A stretch of 64,000 nt of DNA from Pseudobdellovibrionaceae bacterium (GTDB taxonomy: Bacteria > Bdellovibrionota > Bdellovibrionia > Bdellovibrionales > UBA1609), in the NCBI GenBank assembly GCA_018663505.1, contig JABJQG010000003.1, forward strand, positions 1 to 64,000, in the 5' to 3' direction. The notes under the pieces are model-generated. The model was not told where the DNA came from. It searched no databases and worked only from the letters and a program-made list of their open reading frames with translations. A program made the translations under genes and the position numbers. Within the stretch, counting starts at the first letter, position 1. Each line of letters starts with the position of its first letter. Shown one piece after another: positions 9,690-19,421 of this stretch.

Positions 9690-10652
9690 ATGGAACTCAG
9701 GCAAAACTATACTCTACGAGGTAATACAAAACCTCAAAGCCATATTATTACCGTCGGTGGCGGTAAGGGTGGTATTGGTAAGTCATTTATCAGTTCCTCA
9801 ATTGCCATCTTCCTAGCCAACCAAGGGTACCGTACCGTACTTGTTGACCTTGATTTGGGCTGTGCCAATCTTCATACTTATCTTGGTCTCAACAAAATCA
9901 ACAAAGGTATCTCTAATTTTTTAAATTCTAATGATACCGCTCTAGATAACTATATAATTCCAACTTCATTTCCACAACTGGGTTTAATAACCACCAATGA
10001 TCCTGATAATTTTGATAGTTCTCAGATCAATATTTTACAAAAAAGTAAGTTGATGTCGGCCTTGTTCAAACTAAAAGCTGATTATATTATTTTTGATTTA
10101 AGTGCCGGTACCACCGAAACAACCCTGGATTTTTACTTAATGGGTAACTCCAATATTTTAGTAACTACACCAGAGCCATCAAGTATTGAAAATGCATATC
10201 GCTTCTTAAAATCCTCTTTCTATAGAAAACTTAAACGCATTGAAAATCAAATGGGAATAAAAGACACTGTTGCGCATTTAATGAGCAACAAAGAAGCCCT
10301 AAATATAAAAAGCCCATATGATCTCTTAAAAGCTATTTACATGAGTGATAAAGAAAAGGGAGAGCAACTTATGAGGAACCTCAGCCAATTCAGTCCTTAT
10401 TTTATTCTGAATCAAACTCGAAGCCCAAGGGATATTAGCTTAGGCTACTCCATTAAAAGTGTATGTCACAAATATTTTGGTCTTAAAGGGGAATTTCTTG
10501 GCCATGTAGATCATGATAATGCTGTCTGGCAATCCTTACGCAATAGAAAGCACCTACTGGTTGAATACCCGCACAGCCAGTTATATGCTCAACTGATGAA
10601 TATCACACGAGCCATTACTAAAAAAAATGAGTATCTTAATAAAGTGGCTTAA
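9690..10652 (+). CDS. MinD/ParA-family ATPase (FlhG-like)
   Basis: It has a deviant Walker A motif with the signature lysine, GGGKGGIGKS (about residues 23-32), a switch region VLVDLDLGCANLHTYLGL and a Walker B-like strand IIFDLSAGTTETTLDF. These are typical of MinD/FlhG/ParA dimeric ATPases that position cell machinery. At 320 residues it fits the FlhG/FleN-like group better than MinD itself, and no MinC or MinE neighbour exists. It starts 12 bases after tsaB and is followed by the J-domain/HTH protein, so the pair may act together in polar localisation. That role is inferred. Confidence 0.85.
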   Translation: MELRQNYTLRGNTKPQSHIITVGGGKGGIGKSFISSSIAIFLANQGYRTVLVDLDLGCANLHTYLGLNKINKGISNFLNSNDTALDNYIIPTSFPQLGLITTNDPDNFDSSQINILQKSKLMSALFKLKADYIIFDLSAGTTETTLDFYLMGNSNILVTTPEPSSIENAYRFLKSSFYRKLKRIENQMGIKDTVAHLMSNKEALNIKSPYDLLKAIYMSDKEKGEQLMRNLSQFSPYFILNQTRSPRDISLGYSIKSVCHKYFGLKGEFLGHVDHDNAVWQSLRNRKHLLVEYPHSQLYAQLMNITRAITKKNEYLNKVA

Positions 10653-10670
10653 AAAAGATGGGGCAGATCA

Positions 10671-11354
10671 TTGTTTAACGAACAGCAGACATTTTATGAT
10701 ATTCTTGAGATTTCTACCACTTCTAGTGCTGACGAAATCCTAAAGGCCTATTTAAAATCTAAGGAGACTTACTCTACGGATAGTGCTGCTTTATACTCAA
10801 TGTTCACTAAAGAGGAAGCCTATGAGCTACTAAAACTCGTGGAAGAAGCGTACACAGTTCTAAGCAACCCAATTTCAAGAGAACAGTATGATGCTAAAAT
10901 TCAACCTCAGCTTAAACAAGAGGAGCTCCCAGATATAAGCTATAACGAAGTCCAAGAACAAAATTGGAAATCTGAAGCGTCTTTTTCCGACACAGCTCAC
11001 TCTAGTAAAAACCAGCAACTTACTGAAACCGTTCCCGAGGGTTTCAAAAAAACTAAATTTGGGGTATATGAAGTCAAACAGGAAATGGAAGATGAAATCA
11101 AAAATGCACAGTTTTTTGATGGGCCTTTCCTACAAAAAATCAGACTCTACAAAAATGTGACAACAGATCAGGTTATCAAAAATATTCGAATCAGTCGTTC
11201 CTATTTACAAGCAATAGAGTGTAATGATTACGAAGTTCTGCCCGCCACAGTGTTTATAAGGGGTTTTTTAGTACAATTTTCAAAAATACTAGAACTTGAT
11301 GAAAAAAAAGTTGCCGGAACCTACCTGGAACTCTATAAATCTACATTAGAATGA
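10671..11354 (+). CDS. degenerate J-domain fused to RodZ-type helix-turn-helix
   Basis: Residues about 5-68 read as a J-domain (FYDILEISTTSSADEILKAY ... AYTVLSNPISREQYD), but the DnaK-activating HPD tripeptide is absent: the loop reads YSTDS. Residues about 155-225 match the RodZ N-terminal HTH_25 domain (ISRSYLQAIECNDYEVLPA, FIRGFLVQFSKIL). No membrane helix follows the HTH, so it is a cytoplasmic protein, not RodZ itself. The start codon is TTG at 10671. The stop overlaps the next ATG by four bases. A scaffold role beside the MinD-like ATPase is possible but inferred. Confidence 0.8.
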   Translation: MFNEQQTFYDILEISTTSSADEILKAYLKSKETYSTDSAALYSMFTKEEAYELLKLVEEAYTVLSNPISREQYDAKIQPQLKQEELPDISYNEVQEQNWKSEASFSDTAHSSKNQQLTETVPEGFKKTKFGVYEVKQEMEDEIKNAQFFDGPFLQKIRLYKNVTTDQVIKNIRISRSYLQAIECNDYEVLPATVFIRGFLVQFSKILELDEKKVAGTYLELYKSTLE

Positions 11355-12346
11355 CATCAGAAACTGAAAATTTTACTATTGAAGAACAACATCAAAACCT
11401 TCGTATTGACCTAGTGTTAAATCAAGAGTTTTCAGATATTACCCGTTCACAATTTCAAAAACTCATTACAAATGGTTTTGTAAAAGTAAATAATAAAATA
11501 ATCAAATCTTCATACAAAACACAAATCGGGGATGCAGTTCAAGTCTCATTTCCAGAACCCCAATCTTCAGAACTCATCCCCTATGATTTTCCTTTAGATA
11601 TTTTATTTGAAGATGAACACCTATTGGTTATCAACAAACCTGCAAATTTCGTGGTTCACCCAGCCTATGGACACGAACAGGACACCTTAGTCAATGCACT
11701 AATCCACCATTACCCTAACTTTCAAGTGGGTATGAATGAAAATAGACCAGGAATTGTTCATCGCCTAGATAAGGACACCAGTGGGGCCCTAGTGGTTGCA
11801 AAAGATCACCCAACCCTGCTTCACCTTTCACAACAGTTTAAAGAAAAAACAGTTCATCGAGTCTACTGGGCACTATGTCACGGCCCATTTTACATCAATA
11901 AAAAAGATCCTAGACACTATTATGATAAAGATAATAATTCTGATCAATTTACTGTGAATTCTTATTTGGCCCGACACCCAAATGACCGAAAAAGATTTTC
12001 TTCACAGCCACTAAATGAAGATCCTCGTTACCAGAGTGGAAAACTAGCCATCACAAGTTTTACTCACCAAGGTATGCTAGAAAATGGCCTTGTTCTTTTT
12101 CACTGCCAGTTAAAAACAGGACGAACACATCAGATCAGAATCCACATTTCCGAACTGGGCTGCCCTGTTATAGGCGATGCAACTTATGGTGCTAAAAGAA
12201 TTAAAAAAACCTATGGGATTAAAGATTTAAATCGCCTAGGACTACATGCTGCTGAGCTTGGTTTTATTCATCCGAAAACAGGTGAACAAATGATGTTTAA
12301 AACGCCTTCTCCAGATGATCTAAAATTATTATTTGATAAGTTTTAA
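11351..12346 (+). CDS. rluD: RluA/RluD-family 23S rRNA pseudouridine synthase
   Basis: The N-terminal S4 RNA-binding domain (about residues 10-75, RSQFQKLITNGFVKVN) is followed by the pseudouridine synthase domain with the catalytic motif GIVHRLDKDTSGALVVAK, whose Asp is the nucleophile, and TGRTHQIRIH. The 331-residue length and the S4 domain fit RluD, but the RluC/RluD subtype is not certain from sequence alone. It is the last gene of the plus-strand block and overlaps the J-domain/HTH gene by four bases. Confidence 0.93.
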   Translation: MTSETENFTIEEQHQNLRIDLVLNQEFSDITRSQFQKLITNGFVKVNNKIIKSSYKTQIGDAVQVSFPEPQSSELIPYDFPLDILFEDEHLLVINKPANFVVHPAYGHEQDTLVNALIHHYPNFQVGMNENRPGIVHRLDKDTSGALVVAKDHPTLLHLSQQFKEKTVHRVYWALCHGPFYINKKDPRHYYDKDNNSDQFTVNSYLARHPNDRKRFSSQPLNEDPRYQSGKLAITSFTHQGMLENGLVLFHCQLKTGRTHQIRIHISELGCPVIGDATYGAKRIKKTYGIKDLNRLGLHAAELGFIHPKTGEQMMFKTPSPDDLKLLFDKF

Positions 12347-12504
12347 AATGCTTAAAACCACATCTTTCACCTGTGAGCCTTCCTAGCTCTAACCCTTTAT
12401 TAATCTCGGCCAAATGCGAAGCATTTTGCGAGAAAATAAGGCTGAAAAAAATATGATTAAATTAATAGTTACAGCAGCCGCATTCGCCTACACCAATAAA
12501 CTTA

Positions 12505-14037
12505 CTATAAACACTTATGGGCCATTTGATACAAACGGTTTACATTTAGCTTTCGACCATTTTCTACATAATCAAAAATATGTCCATCACTGTCAGAACT
12601 ATTAAGAATATACCACTCTACTAAGGCTGGATCTAAAGTCTTAGATTTTTGCTTGGCAACTGATTTTAGTATAGCTGCCCCCGCTGCTACCATAGGCGCA
12701 GCCATGGATGTTCCATATGAGTAAGTGTAACTCTGGTGATTGTCTTTTGTATTTATATAAGGAACCGTTGAGTAAACATGTATATCTTGGTTAATAGCCC
12801 CTGGTGCAGAAATTTCCAGTAAAGTAGGACTATACAAACTAAAATAGCTAAAATCCCCTGTCTCTGAATCAAAAGAACCCACTGAAACCATACCGTCAAA
12901 CTCTGTGGAATATATAGAAGGCATCAAATGATAACCTGTTTTTGATATCTCACGATCTAATATCTGATCAGTAGAAGTTATGTTACCCACGGAAGTAACA
13001 ACAAATACGCCATTTCTAATGGCATCTTGTATGGCATCTTTTACCACAGCATCCGTATCACTAGCTGACCCCACACTCCCGAGTGACATATTAATAATAT
13101 GAGCTCCATTTTCCACGGCATATCGTATACCAGAAGCGAGCTCAAAAGACCGACCTCCACGGTTCTCTCCGGCTAATACTCGAATGGGCATTATTAAAGT
13201 GTTTGTTGGTGAGATACCCACAATACCTAACTGGTTATTTTGCGCAGCTATAATCCCTGCCACATGAGTTCCATGGTAATCTTCATCCATAGTGTCAGAG
13301 ATATCTTCCTGATAAATAGCATTAAACCCGGCTACACCTTCTGCATCAAACCAAATATTTTCTTTTAAATCTTCATGAGTAAAGTCCACTCCTGTATCAA
13401 TTACAGCTACAATCACTTTTTCATCTAAATCTAAAGATGGAAAATTCTCTTCACCCATAAGTCTAAAAACACCATCAGCCTTTATGGCTCTTAAATAGGA
13501 AAGCTGTTCTCCTATATGTTGATCTTGTACCTGTAATGCCTGAGATTTGTAACGATGACTTTTACCAACACCAACTATACATGGATTAGCATTCACCTCT
13601 GCCTCAAAACTTTTTAATGTCATGGTTTTATCTAATTTAAAATAGATATATTGATAATCTGATAGAGTTATTGAAGGGCTTAAAAATAAGCTTTCATCAA
13701 AGTCACCTTTTGCTATACAGATGTTACTCACTTTAGCACTTAATTCTGTACCTATTTCTAATTCTTGAAAATTTAATTTTTCCGAAGTGCCTGTTTCTTG
13801 AGAAAATAATTGTACTTTCCTTGTTGCAAACACATCATTGTTTTGCATAGTTTTTTGGCTTATCGCTATCTCCTCCGGACAAACTAACTGGGTATACAAA
13901 GTGGAATGCAGATCTAGCGAACCAAAACTTTGAGAAGCCTTAAACTCACCTTCACAGGCATTAAATAATACCGGTAAAACAACTAAACCTAATAGAATAA
14001 TAAAGTAAGACTTCACAAAATACTTATCGGATCTCAT
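12505..14037 (-). CDS. subtilisin-family (S8) serine protease, lipoprotein
   Basis: A signal peptide ends in a lipobox (VLFNAC, Cys about 28), so the protein should be lipid-anchored in the envelope. A long N-terminal prodomain or accessory region runs to about residue 195. The catalytic triad is complete: Asp about 214 (VIDTGVDFTHEDL), His about 255 (DYHGTHVAGIIAA), Ser about 444 (YGTSMAAPMVAAG), with the oxyanion Asn about 352 (TSVGN). At 510 residues it is a typical extracellular subtilase. It is monocistronic and convergent with rluD. A second lipoprotein subtilase lies at 55817-57106. Protein degradation outside the cell, perhaps in predation, is an inference. Confidence 0.93.
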   Translation of the reverse strand: MRSDKYFVKSYFIILLGLVVLPVLFNACEGEFKASQSFGSLDLHSTLYTQLVCPEEIAISQKTMQNNDVFATRKVQLFSQETGTSEKLNFQELEIGTELSAKVSNICIAKGDFDESLFLSPSITLSDYQYIYFKLDKTMTLKSFEAEVNANPCIVGVGKSHRYKSQALQVQDQHIGEQLSYLRAIKADGVFRLMGEENFPSLDLDEKVIVAVIDTGVDFTHEDLKENIWFDAEGVAGFNAIYQEDISDTMDEDYHGTHVAGIIAAQNNQLGIVGISPTNTLIMPIRVLAGENRGGRSFELASGIRYAVENGAHIINMSLGSVGSASDTDAVVKDAIQDAIRNGVFVVTSVGNITSTDQILDREISKTGYHLMPSIYSTEFDGMVSVGSFDSETGDFSYFSLYSPTLLEISAPGAINQDIHVYSTVPYINTKDNHQSYTYSYGTSMAAPMVAAGAAILKSVAKQKSKTLDPALVEWYILNSSDSDGHIFDYVENGRKLNVNRLYQMAHKCL

Positions 14038-14164
14038 TATGAGAACTTTAGACTTTTAGCCATATTTCCTGAAATCAATGCTGATCGTCCGATATTTTCA
14101 TTTTTGCAATTTCACACATGAAAGCTATATACAAATCTCTTATTCTTTGGGTGATTACATACAC

Positions 14165-14758
14165 CTATAGCCAAAACACCCTATTCTCACTTTGTCTTTT
14201 AGCTTTTGGTGGATCATGATCTGGCCACCCTAGGGTCACCGCACAAAGAAGCTCAGTATTGTCTTCTCCCATCAGCTCTTTAACATCAATAAATGCATCT
14301 AATTCATCCTTTATCTCTAGTGGCGCACCCATAGTGCATGCACCTAACCCCTCTGCCACTGCTGCAAGATTTAAATTTTGAATAGCCATATAAACACTAC
14401 CAATACTAGTTAATTTTTTTTCTGTTTCATCATTATTAGAGTAACAGAGCACAACTACAGGCGCTCCACCCAGAGTATAAAAAAATCTCTCTGTAAATTC
14501 GTACAATGACGGCTTTAGTCTCTTTTTAAGTATGTCTTTAATACCCTGCCATGATTTTTGTGAATACTCTAAATACTCATTTTTTTTCTCGCCTGTTAGA
14601 ACAACAAACCTCCAATTTTGCCTATTTTTACCGGAGGGGGCCTCCATAGCAGCCTTCAAAATACGTTCTACCATCAGTCTATCTACTGGCTTATCAGTAT
14701 ATTTTCTAATTGATTTTCTCGTGCGTAATAATTCATAAAATTGATTTTTAAATGTCAT
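14165..14758 (-). CDS. nitroreductase-family FMN oxidoreductase
   Basis: The N-terminal FMN-binding pattern (LLRTRKSIRKYTDKPV, then AAMEAPSGKNRQNWRFVVL) and the later AAVAEGLGACTMGAP segment are those of the nitroreductase family, which reduce nitroaromatics, quinones or flavins with NAD(P)H. The length of 197 residues is standard for this homodimeric cytoplasmic fold. The natural substrate cannot be inferred. It stands alone between the protease and a divergent small exported protein. Confidence 0.9.
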   Translation of the reverse strand: MTFKNQFYELLRTRKSIRKYTDKPVDRLMVERILKAAMEAPSGKNRQNWRFVVLTGEKKNEYLEYSQKSWQGIKDILKKRLKPSLYEFTERFFYTLGGAPVVVLCYSNNDETEKKLTSIGSVYMAIQNLNLAAVAEGLGACTMGAPLEIKDELDAFIDVKELMGEDNTELLCAVTLGWPDHDPPKAKRQSENRVFWL

Positions 14759-14969
14759 AATTCAAACCCTCTGTAAAAAAACTTATCAATTTTCTTTTAT
14801 CCAGTAATATTATATACTTAATCCCTACGGCTTCAAATAAATTGATCATAAAAGTCATCTGTCAATAGTTTGATCAACTGATACTTACATAACTTATTGA
14901 TTTTGCAGAGCTATTAAACACATATGTTGGCCTAGATCTTGTAATCTATATGATAAAAGAGGGGAAACG

Positions 14970-15422
14970 ATGGAAAAATTTGGAAGACTATTTATCATAG
15001 CGTCATGCATATTTTCAGCAGGCTTAGCATTACATCCACAGCTTAATGAAAGCATCAAACATTTAATGACAAATAATTACCGACAGGTTCTTTCCACGGC
15101 TTCAGGTACTATTGTGGATACACACTCATTCACAAAAGTTGTAAAATTAAAAACTAATGAAGGAATATTTTTAGAAATTTATCATGGAAAAAACAATGTT
15201 AAACCACTAATTTCTAAAATTAAACTTCCAGACCAAAATGATGGTTATTTTATATTTCAAGGACAGTCTACTAACTTAGCTTTAGATGACCTAGATGGAG
15301 ATAACAAAAATGAAATCATTGTTCCAAGTTTTGACAGAAATTTAATTGCACACTTAAATGTATATCGCTTTAACGAAATCTCAAAACAATTTGAGCTTTA
15401 CAACAAAAAGGACTCACAGTAA
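14970..15422 (+). CDS. small exported or membrane-anchored protein with an FG-GAP-like Ca-binding motif
   Basis: An N-terminal hydrophobic segment (FGRLFIIASCIFSAGLAL) acts as a signal peptide or anchor. Near residue 112 the sequence DLDGDNKNEIIVPSFD matches the Asp-rich calcium loop of FG-GAP/VCBS repeats, followed by a short beta-rich end. Only one such repeat is present in 150 residues, so it is not a full propeller. No other function is recognised. GGGGAA lies seven bases before the ATG. The stop codon is inside a bidirectional terminator shared with the cheY gene. Confidence 0.7.
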   Translation: MEKFGRLFIIASCIFSAGLALHPQLNESIKHLMTNNYRQVLSTASGTIVDTHSFTKVVKLKTNEGIFLEIYHGKNNVKPLISKIKLPDQNDGYFIFQGQSTNLALDDLDGDNKNEIIVPSFDRNLIAHLNVYRFNEISKQFELYNKKDSQ

Positions 15423-15431
15423 GTCCTTTTT
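15405..15431. terminator. bidirectional intrinsic terminator
   Basis: AAAAAGGACT (15405-15414) pairs perfectly with AGTCCTTTTT (15422-15431) across a seven-base loop, and both ends carry A/T runs, so it can stop transcription from either side. It overlaps the stop codon of the small exported protein and lies 30 bases beyond the end of the minus-strand chemosensory cluster. Confidence 0.85.
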
Positions 15432-15460
15432 ACTTTCAGAATATTAATAAATTTTTATAA

Positions 15461-15856
15461 CTAAGCAAATCGCTTCTTATGTGCAACTTCAAGCTTCTTA
15501 CCTAAAATATCTGCGGAAAAAGGTTTAACTATATAATTATCAACACCACTTGCAACAGCTTCTCTCACCTGGTCTAATTCAGACTCTGCTGTTAATAAAA
15601 CAAATGGAGTTTCTTTATAAGTAGCATTTGCTCTAACTCTTTTTAGAAAATCTAAACCTGTGCAATTTGGCATATTCCAATCAGAAACAATTAAGCCTAC
15701 TTTACTCTCAGAATTATTAAGCTGTTCCCATGCTTTTGCACCATCCTCTGCCTCAATAAAATCAGAAAAACCCAACGTTTTTAAAGACTTCATAACTATT
15801 TTTCTCATTGTTTTCATATCATCAACGACTAAAATTCTTATTTCTGGAGCAAACAT
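15461..15856 (-). CDS. cheY: CheY-like single-domain response regulator
   Basis: A stand-alone receiver domain of 131 residues. The acidic pocket (VVDD, residues 11-13), the phosphoacceptor Asp 59 (IVSDWNMPN), the switch Thr (LLTAES) and the lysine VKPF are all intact. NMPNCTG and the overall length match chemotaxis CheY, which links CheA to the motor switch. It is the last gene of the minus-strand cluster, 118 bases downstream of the REC-CheA hybrid. Confidence 0.93.
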   Translation of the reverse strand: MFAPEIRILVVDDMKTMRKIVMKSLKTLGFSDFIEAEDGAKAWEQLNNSESKVGLIVSDWNMPNCTGLDFLKRVRANATYKETPFVLLTAESELDQVREAVASGVDNYIVKPFSADILGKKLEVAHKKRFA

Positions 15857-15973
15857 TTAATTACCTCTTTTGTTAATCTATTTAATTACCTTACCCTATA
15901 AGTTTATCAAACTTTTAATGTATCAAGAACTAGATAAACAAAAAACCAATTTAAGACTAGTAAAACAAAACAA

Positions 15974-18556
15974 CTAAGCTGCTTGGCTTATGTCTAGCTC
16001 TGCCTCTTTAATGGTTTTCTTTCTATGTAGTCCAATAACATCAAATAAATGAAAAATATTAATAATATTAATAATACGTTCATTGAATCTAATGGCACCT
16101 AAAATAGATTTATTATCAGATAAACCATCATTGATTTCATCATAAACTTTATTTATATCAAGAATGTCTGGAACAACAAATCCTACAAAAATATCCTGTA
16201 AATAAAAAACAATAACTTTAAATTCACCACTTAAATTATTTGGCAAACTTAAACCATTTCCACCATCTACTAAATCAACGAGGCAATATAAGTGTAGAGT
16301 ATTCTCTTTATATGATAATATAGGGGCCCCTACTGAATACTGGATATTTTCTTTTTTAATATTCTCAAGACTATACACTTGACTTAAAGGCAACATATAG
16401 TTTGCTTCAGAGTTCAAGCCAACCTCAATGAAATCTGTGTAATTTGCAACTTCCAAAACTTCATCTTCACCTTCATCGACAGTATCTTCATCTAAAGAAA
16501 TTTGTGCCGCTTCTAAAAGTCCCTTTGTACTCAACACTAAATATAAATCATCACCTTCACCATATGTAACACCTAAAAATACTTCCAGGTCCCTTAAACT
16601 ATGTTGAAGCTTTTTAACTACAATCTCCTCTACATCTAAAATCTCATTTATTAGCACTACACATTGAGTTTCATCATGTCTTAAAACAATTAAAGAAGTT
16701 ACATTTTTCAAATCCTTTTTATCTTTACCCACCTTGTTTAAACCTAATATTTCATCAATATGAATAACTGGTAACAGTTTATCATCTTCATATTTTAAAA
16801 ACATTTTATTATTAGCATACCTCAGGTTCTTCTTAACTTTTTCATCTAGATGAATTACACGATCAATTTCATCTTGTGGAATTGCAAATTTTTTATCTGA
16901 AACTGTAACAAATAAAGAATCTAAAATTAATACTGACTTGGGCTTTGGTAAAATCATCTTAAAACTCGTTCCAAAGCCTACCTTGGATTCAGTAATTATT
17001 TGACCACCCAGTTTCTTCACTGAGGTCATCACCATGTCCATTCCTACACCCCTGCCTGATATATCAGTAACCGCTGCTGCCGTTGAAAATCCTGGATGGA
17101 AAATCATAGAAAGTAGTTTTCTCTTAGACATTTCTGAAATTTCAGCCTCACTAAATGCCCCATTTGATATCAGTTTATTCTTAATAAGTTCTGTGCTAAT
17201 ACCTTTACCATCATCACTGACTTCCACTACAACATTTTCACCCTCTTCATAAGAGCAAATTTTTATTTTCCCTTGTTCAACTTTTTTACCGGAAGCTCTA
17301 TCTTCAGGACTTTCAATGGCGTGGTCCACTGAGTTTCTAACCATATGAACTAAAGAATTCGTGAGTACTTTGGCAATGGAGTTATCTACCCTGAGTTCAT
17401 CACCCTCAAATAATAAAGTGGCTTTTTTCCCCGTGTCTCTAGTTACATCACGCACAATTCGTGGTAATGGCTTATAAACATTCCTAAGTGAAACCTTGCG
17501 AGTTTCAACAATTAAATTTTGCATCTGAGTGGACACTTTGTTCATTTCATTAAGTGCAGTAGATAAGCTTTCAATACTTTTATTATTAGTAAACTCGATT
17601 TGAATATTATTAATCATTTTTACGGCAGTGTTACGAGACACTGTTAGATTACCGCTAAGCTCCATAAAACTGTCTAAAATATCAATACCCACACTAATTT
17701 CTTCTTTTTTCACAAGGCTATCTTTACTCTTTTTGCCACCACTAGCTTGTAGCTCAGTATTAACATCAAGAGACTCGGCCGTTTGCACATCATTATTAGT
17801 TTTTGAAATATCAAGTAATTTTAGATTTTCAGAAATATCAATTTTTTCTGATTCAACAGCATTTTCCATTAAAAATTTTAAATAATCGTAAGCTTTTAAA
17901 AAACCATTTATCAGGTCTACTGTTACCTGTCGCTCTCCTTTTTTAATTTCTGTTGCTAAGTCCTCAAATTTGTGTGCAAATTTTGAAAGTACTTTAAGAC
18001 CTACACATGATCCCGTACCTTTTATTGTGTGTAGTAGGCGCATAAGATCGTCAATATTACTTAACTCAGTTGGCTCAGTTTCCAGCTGCAAGATAATCTC
18101 TTCAATATCTGCTAAAAGGCCCTTAGTATCATCAATAAATCCTTCAATAAGCTCGAGTTCTTCTTCTTTTTCTTCAATAAAGGCAGAAGTCTCTTTATTA
18201 ATTAGTTGTTTTAAAACTTCTTCGTCCTCTGGCTTATCCAGGAAAGCACAAATTTTTAAATCTATCCCTTCAAGTGCCATTTCTTTAGTTAAATACCCTG
18301 AAATGATTGCGAATGGAATCTGACTAAAATCATCAAATATCATTCTTCTAAATTCTAGTCCTTTAGTTCCAGGCATTTCATAATCAGATAGAATAAATAT
18401 TATTTCTTCACCACAATTATTTAGATGGGCAATAGCTTCTTCTACATTAGTAGCTAAAATAGGAGTAAAACCTAAGTCTAAAACAAAATCAGAGCGCAGC
18501 ATGAGAACATCTTTCTCATCATCTACACACATAATTTTATACTGACTTAAATCCAT
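15974..18556 (-). CDS. CheA-type hybrid kinase with N-terminal receiver (REC-Hpt-kinase-CheW-CheW)
   Basis: Domain order over 860 residues: receiver (about 5-120; Asp 58 in LSDYEMP, Lys in LDKPE); Hpt with phosphorylatable His 176 (LLHTIKGTGSC); CheA dimerisation helices (about 290-360); HATPase (HMVRNSVDHAIE, DDGKGIS, DISGRGVGMDMV); a CheW-like domain (about 545-680); and a second CheW-like region (about 700-845). The receiver at the N-terminus is the reverse of the usual FrzE-style order. It probably receives phosphate from the partner kinase or gates its own activity; this is inferred. It lies 23 bases after cheR. Confidence 0.9.
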   Translation of the reverse strand: MDLSQYKIMCVDDEKDVLMLRSDFVLDLGFTPILATNVEEAIAHLNNCGEEIIFILSDYEMPGTKGLEFRRMIFDDFSQIPFAIISGYLTKEMALEGIDLKICAFLDKPEDEEVLKQLINKETSAFIEEKEEELELIEGFIDDTKGLLADIEEIILQLETEPTELSNIDDLMRLLHTIKGTGSCVGLKVLSKFAHKFEDLATEIKKGERQVTVDLINGFLKAYDYLKFLMENAVESEKIDISENLKLLDISKTNNDVQTAESLDVNTELQASGGKKSKDSLVKKEEISVGIDILDSFMELSGNLTVSRNTAVKMINNIQIEFTNNKSIESLSTALNEMNKVSTQMQNLIVETRKVSLRNVYKPLPRIVRDVTRDTGKKATLLFEGDELRVDNSIAKVLTNSLVHMVRNSVDHAIESPEDRASGKKVEQGKIKICSYEEGENVVVEVSDDGKGISTELIKNKLISNGAFSEAEISEMSKRKLLSMIFHPGFSTAAAVTDISGRGVGMDMVMTSVKKLGGQIITESKVGFGTSFKMILPKPKSVLILDSLFVTVSDKKFAIPQDEIDRVIHLDEKVKKNLRYANNKMFLKYEDDKLLPVIHIDEILGLNKVGKDKKDLKNVTSLIVLRHDETQCVVLINEILDVEEIVVKKLQHSLRDLEVFLGVTYGEGDDLYLVLSTKGLLEAAQISLDEDTVDEGEDEVLEVANYTDFIEVGLNSEANYMLPLSQVYSLENIKKENIQYSVGAPILSYKENTLHLYCLVDLVDGGNGLSLPNNLSGEFKVIVFYLQDIFVGFVVPDILDINKVYDEINDGLSDNKSILGAIRFNERIINIINIFHLFDVIGLHRKKTIKEAELDISQAA

Positions 18557-18578
18557 AATTTACCTACAGTATTGCTTG

Positions 18579-19421
18579 TTAAGCAGCCTTGCTCATCCCA
18601 ATTACCGGCTTTCTAAACACAGTCACTTTTTCATGTCTTTCATTTTCTAGCTCACTATCAATTCCTATTAAGCTCTCGCCATTACCTAAAAATAAACAAC
18701 CTCCGGGCTTCAAGCTGTTAGTTAAGTTTTGAATAATTTTTTTCTTATTTTCTACGTTTTGATAAATTAAAACGTTCCTACAAAACACAATATCAAACTG
18801 ACTGATACCATTGGTATCTGTAAATAAATTAAAAGGTTTCACTGTTAAATTTTTCTTGATAAAATCTTTTACTTGGTAGCTTCCATCTTCAATTTGTGTA
18901 AAATATTGCATCAATTTCTTAATTGGTAATCCACGTTGTACCTCTAATTGAGTGTAAACACCACTCTCTGTTTTATCTAAAGCAACTGTACTTATATCAG
19001 TAGCATTTAACTGAACACGCCAACTTTTTAGTTCAGGAAATTGTTCCTCCAAAATCATAAGAATACTATAAGGTTCTTGGCCCATGGAACAACCTGCACT
19101 CCAAATATTTAGTGTTTTAGAGTCCTTATTATTCACAAGAATACTTGGTATAATTTCATCGGCTAGTACCTTAAATGGATGTCCATCTCTATAAAATGAC
19201 GTCTCATTATTAGTGGCTAAATCAACTAGAAGTTGGTGCATTTCGGAGGTTTTATTTTGTGAATACATAAGTCTTAGTTCAGCAAAATCTTTAGCATCAA
19301 AACGAGTACATAAACTTTGCAGACGTCTCTCTAATTGGTAAAAATTCGTATCTGTATACATGATGCCAGTGTGATCATATATATATTTGGCAAAATATTC
19401 TAAAATTTTATCGTCCGTCAT
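18579..19421 (-). CDS. cheR: chemotaxis protein methyltransferase CheR
   Basis: It methylates receptor glutamates with S-adenosylmethionine. The N-terminal helical domain (FAKYIYDHTGIMY) is followed by the SAM-binding motif WSAGCSMGQEPYSILM, then DIVFCRNVLIYQN and LKPGGCLFLGNGESL, all CheR signatures. Length is 280 residues. Its start overlaps the end of the upstream single-receiver gene by four bases, so the two are coupled. It is the adaptation partner of the CheB in this cluster. Confidence 0.94.
   Translation of the reverse strand: MTDDKILEYFAKYIYDHTGIMYTDTNFYQLERRLQSLCTRFDAKDFAELRLMYSQNKTSEMHQLLVDLATNNETSFYRDGHPFKVLADEIIPSILVNNKDSKTLNIWSAGCSMGQEPYSILMILEEQFPELKSWRVQLNATDISTVALDKTESGVYTQLEVQRGLPIKKLMQYFTQIEDGSYQVKDFIKKNLTVKPFNLFTDTNGISQFDIVFCRNVLIYQNVENKKKIIQNLTNSLKPGGCLFLGNGESLIGIDSELENERHEKVTVFRKPVIGMSKAA

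Noticed and set aside
12414-12605. Plus-strand frame of 63 codons beginning before the subtilase 3' end
   Set aside because: It overlaps the end of the subtilase gene on the other strand for half its length, has no homology I can recognise and no convincing ribosome-binding site.
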